A stretch of DNA of 13,390 nucleotides, from the NCBI GenBank assembly GCA_038825775.1, contig JAWBOW010000025.1, positions 1 to 13,390 on the forward strand, in the 5' to 3' direction. Within the stretch, counting starts at the first letter, position 1, and each line of letters begins with the position of its first letter. The translations under genes were made by a program, and so were the position numbers. Source of the stretch: JAWBOW01 sp038825775. Lineage in GTDB: Archaea > Nanobdellota > Nanobdellia > Woesearchaeales > WAPY01. Shown here in pieces: positions 12,740 through 13,390 of the stretch. The notes under the pieces were generated by a model, which had not been told where the DNA came from, ran no database searches, and saw only the letters and a program-made list of their open reading frames with translations.

Positions 12740-12824
12740 CTTTTTATTTTTGTTATCAATCAGTGATAAAAAAACTGGTTGGTTTTTAGTGATTTGTTTT
12801 TATTTTAAGTGTTTATAACAACAG

Positions 12825-12844
12825 TTGTTTGCTTTAACAAACAA
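12825..12844. promoter_or_regulatory. 7-bp inverted repeat next to eL33 promoter
   Basis: TTGTTTG and CAAACAA are separated by CTTTAA, immediately before the BRE/TATA of the eL33 gene. It overlaps AACAACAGTTGTT. It could bind a regulator, but short inverted repeats occur by chance in such AT-rich DNA. Confidence 0.25.
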
Positions 12845-12847
12845 AAG

Positions 12848-12860
12848 TTTTTTAAATATT
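12848..12860 (+). promoter_or_regulatory. TATA-like box for eL33 gene
   Basis: AAAAGTTTTTTAAATATT is a good BRE/TATA match. A start about 25 bp later gives a leader of around 30 nt containing GGTGA. Confidence 0.5.
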
Positions 12861-12913
12861 CCTGTTATCCCAAAAATGTCTTAATTTCAAAACTTTAATA
12901 ATACGGTGAAATT

Positions 12914-13177
12914 ATGGAAGCAACAATTATGAACTTTAGAATGGCAAGGCATCATACAAAAGGAAATCATATGATTATAAAAATAGATGGAATAAACACA
13001 AGAGAAGAAGCTTCAAAATTAGTAGGTAAAGAAGTTATTTGGAAGACTCCTTCTAAAAAACAAAGAGAGATCAAGGGAAAAATAGCTTCTGCTCATGGTA
13101 ACAAAGGAGCTTTAAGAGTAATTTTTGAAAAGGGAATGCCAGGACAGAGCATTGGAACAAAGGTTATAATTAAATAA
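12914..13177 (+). CDS. rpl35ae: Ribosomal protein eL33 (L35Ae)
   Basis: A large-subunit ribosomal protein of archaea and eukaryotes, a small beta-barrel that binds 23S rRNA. The 87-aa protein shows the family pattern: FRMARHHTKGNHMIIKIDGI, then REEASKLVGKEVIWKTP, then the signature GKIASAHGNKGALRVIFEKG and the closing PGQSIGTKVIIK. The length is typical of archaeal members. The start has GGTGA at 12905-12909, five bases upstream, and a promoter about 60 bp upstream. It is transcribed away from the RNase Z-like gene and converges on the amine-oxidase-N-like gene. Confidence 0.95.
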   Translation: MEATIMNFRMARHHTKGNHMIIKIDGINTREEASKLVGKEVIWKTPSKKQREIKGKIASAHGNKGALRVIFEKGMPGQSIGTKVIIK

Positions 13178-13219
13178 TTAATTAAATAATATCAAATAAA
13201 TTTTAAACATTATTAATTA

Positions 13220-13390
13220 TTAAGGCACAAATAGATTTATCATTTGAAGTTCAGAGTGCCAATAAATATTTATACCCCACAATTCTGAAAACCATCTTAA
13301 TGGAATAAAGAATCCAGAGTTTGTTTTTCCAGCCATTGCAAAACCAGAGGACATTTGAATTTTATAACCATTCTTTATAACAGAATTAGA
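13220..13390 (-). CDS. C-terminus of protein with copper amine oxidase N-like domain
   Basis: The minus strand is open from the window edge to TAA at 13220-13222, giving 56 residues. They include SSGFAMAGKTNSGFFIPLRW, then FSELWGINIYWHSELQMINL and a terminal FVP. The pattern 'x-IPLRxxSExxGxxIxW' is that of the copper-amine-oxidase N-terminal-like (stalk) repeat, a small alpha/beta unit common on secreted or cell-surface proteins where it is not itself catalytic. The N-terminus is outside the window, so signal peptide and partner domains cannot be seen. It ends about 40 bp from the convergent eL33 gene. Confidence 0.6.
   Translation of the reverse strand, partial: SNSVIKNGYKIQMSSGFAMAGKTNSGFFIPLRWFSELWGINIYWHSELQMINLFVP

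Overview
The window looks like a piece of an AT-rich archaeal chromosome, most likely from a small-genome DPANN lineage (Woesearchaeota/Pacearchaeota-like); the lineage is inference. The archaeal signature is direct: aIF6, prefoldin alpha, an archaeal-type FtsY, eL33 (L35Ae), an eL41-like peptide, a TRAM-domain protein, a KaiC-like ATPase, intron-bearing tRNAs without encoded CCA, and TATA boxes about 26-27 bp upstream of several start codons.

Layout. 1-677 (-): the N-terminal part of a helical-repeat (TPR-like) protein with 177-bp DNA repeats. 895-1458 (+): two small membrane proteins of unknown role. 1560-2044 (+): a TspO/MBR protein split by a one-base frameshift. 2115-2366 (+): tRNA-Glu with an intron inside its T-loop, then a 36-aa eL41-like ribosomal peptide. 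2403-3517: two unrecognised proteins and one doubtful micro-ORF. 3647-3997 (-): tRNA-Ile(UAU) with an anticodon-loop intron, tRNA-Gly(GCC) and tRNA-Val(UAC). 4058-6679 (-): aIF6, prefoldin alpha and ftsY in transcription order, a translation/targeting cluster. 6748-7518 (-): ScpA kleisin. 7662-8045 (-): TRAM-domain RNA-binding protein behind a palindrome. 8219-8935 (+): a protein with a nuclease-like N-terminus. 9016-10095 (+): a KaiC-like ATPase tightly followed by a coiled-coil plus two-TM partner. 10179-11381 (+): TctA/DUF112 permease. 11419-12708 (-): RNase Z-like metallo-beta-lactamase protein with an insertion. 12914-13177 (+): eL33. 13220-13390 (-): the C-terminus of a protein with a copper-amine-oxidase-N-like domain.

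Two modes of translation start are visible. One group (helical-repeat gene, tspO, the 3029 gene, aIF6, scpA, tctA, the RNase Z-like gene) has a TATA box centred about 26-27 bp before the start codon and no Shine-Dalgarno, which implies leaderless mRNAs. The other group has GGTG-type ribosome binding sites. This corrects several starts: prefoldin alpha to 5969, scpA to 7518, probably ftsY to 5536 and tctA to 10179.

Most of the content is informational: tRNAs, two ribosomal proteins, an initiation factor, a chaperone, SRP targeting, chromosome organisation and possible tRNA 3' processing. The most unusual items are the T-loop intron of tRNA-Glu, the UAU isoleucine tRNA, the eL41 peptide, the KaiC/membrane-protein pair and the insertion-bearing RNase Z-like protein.
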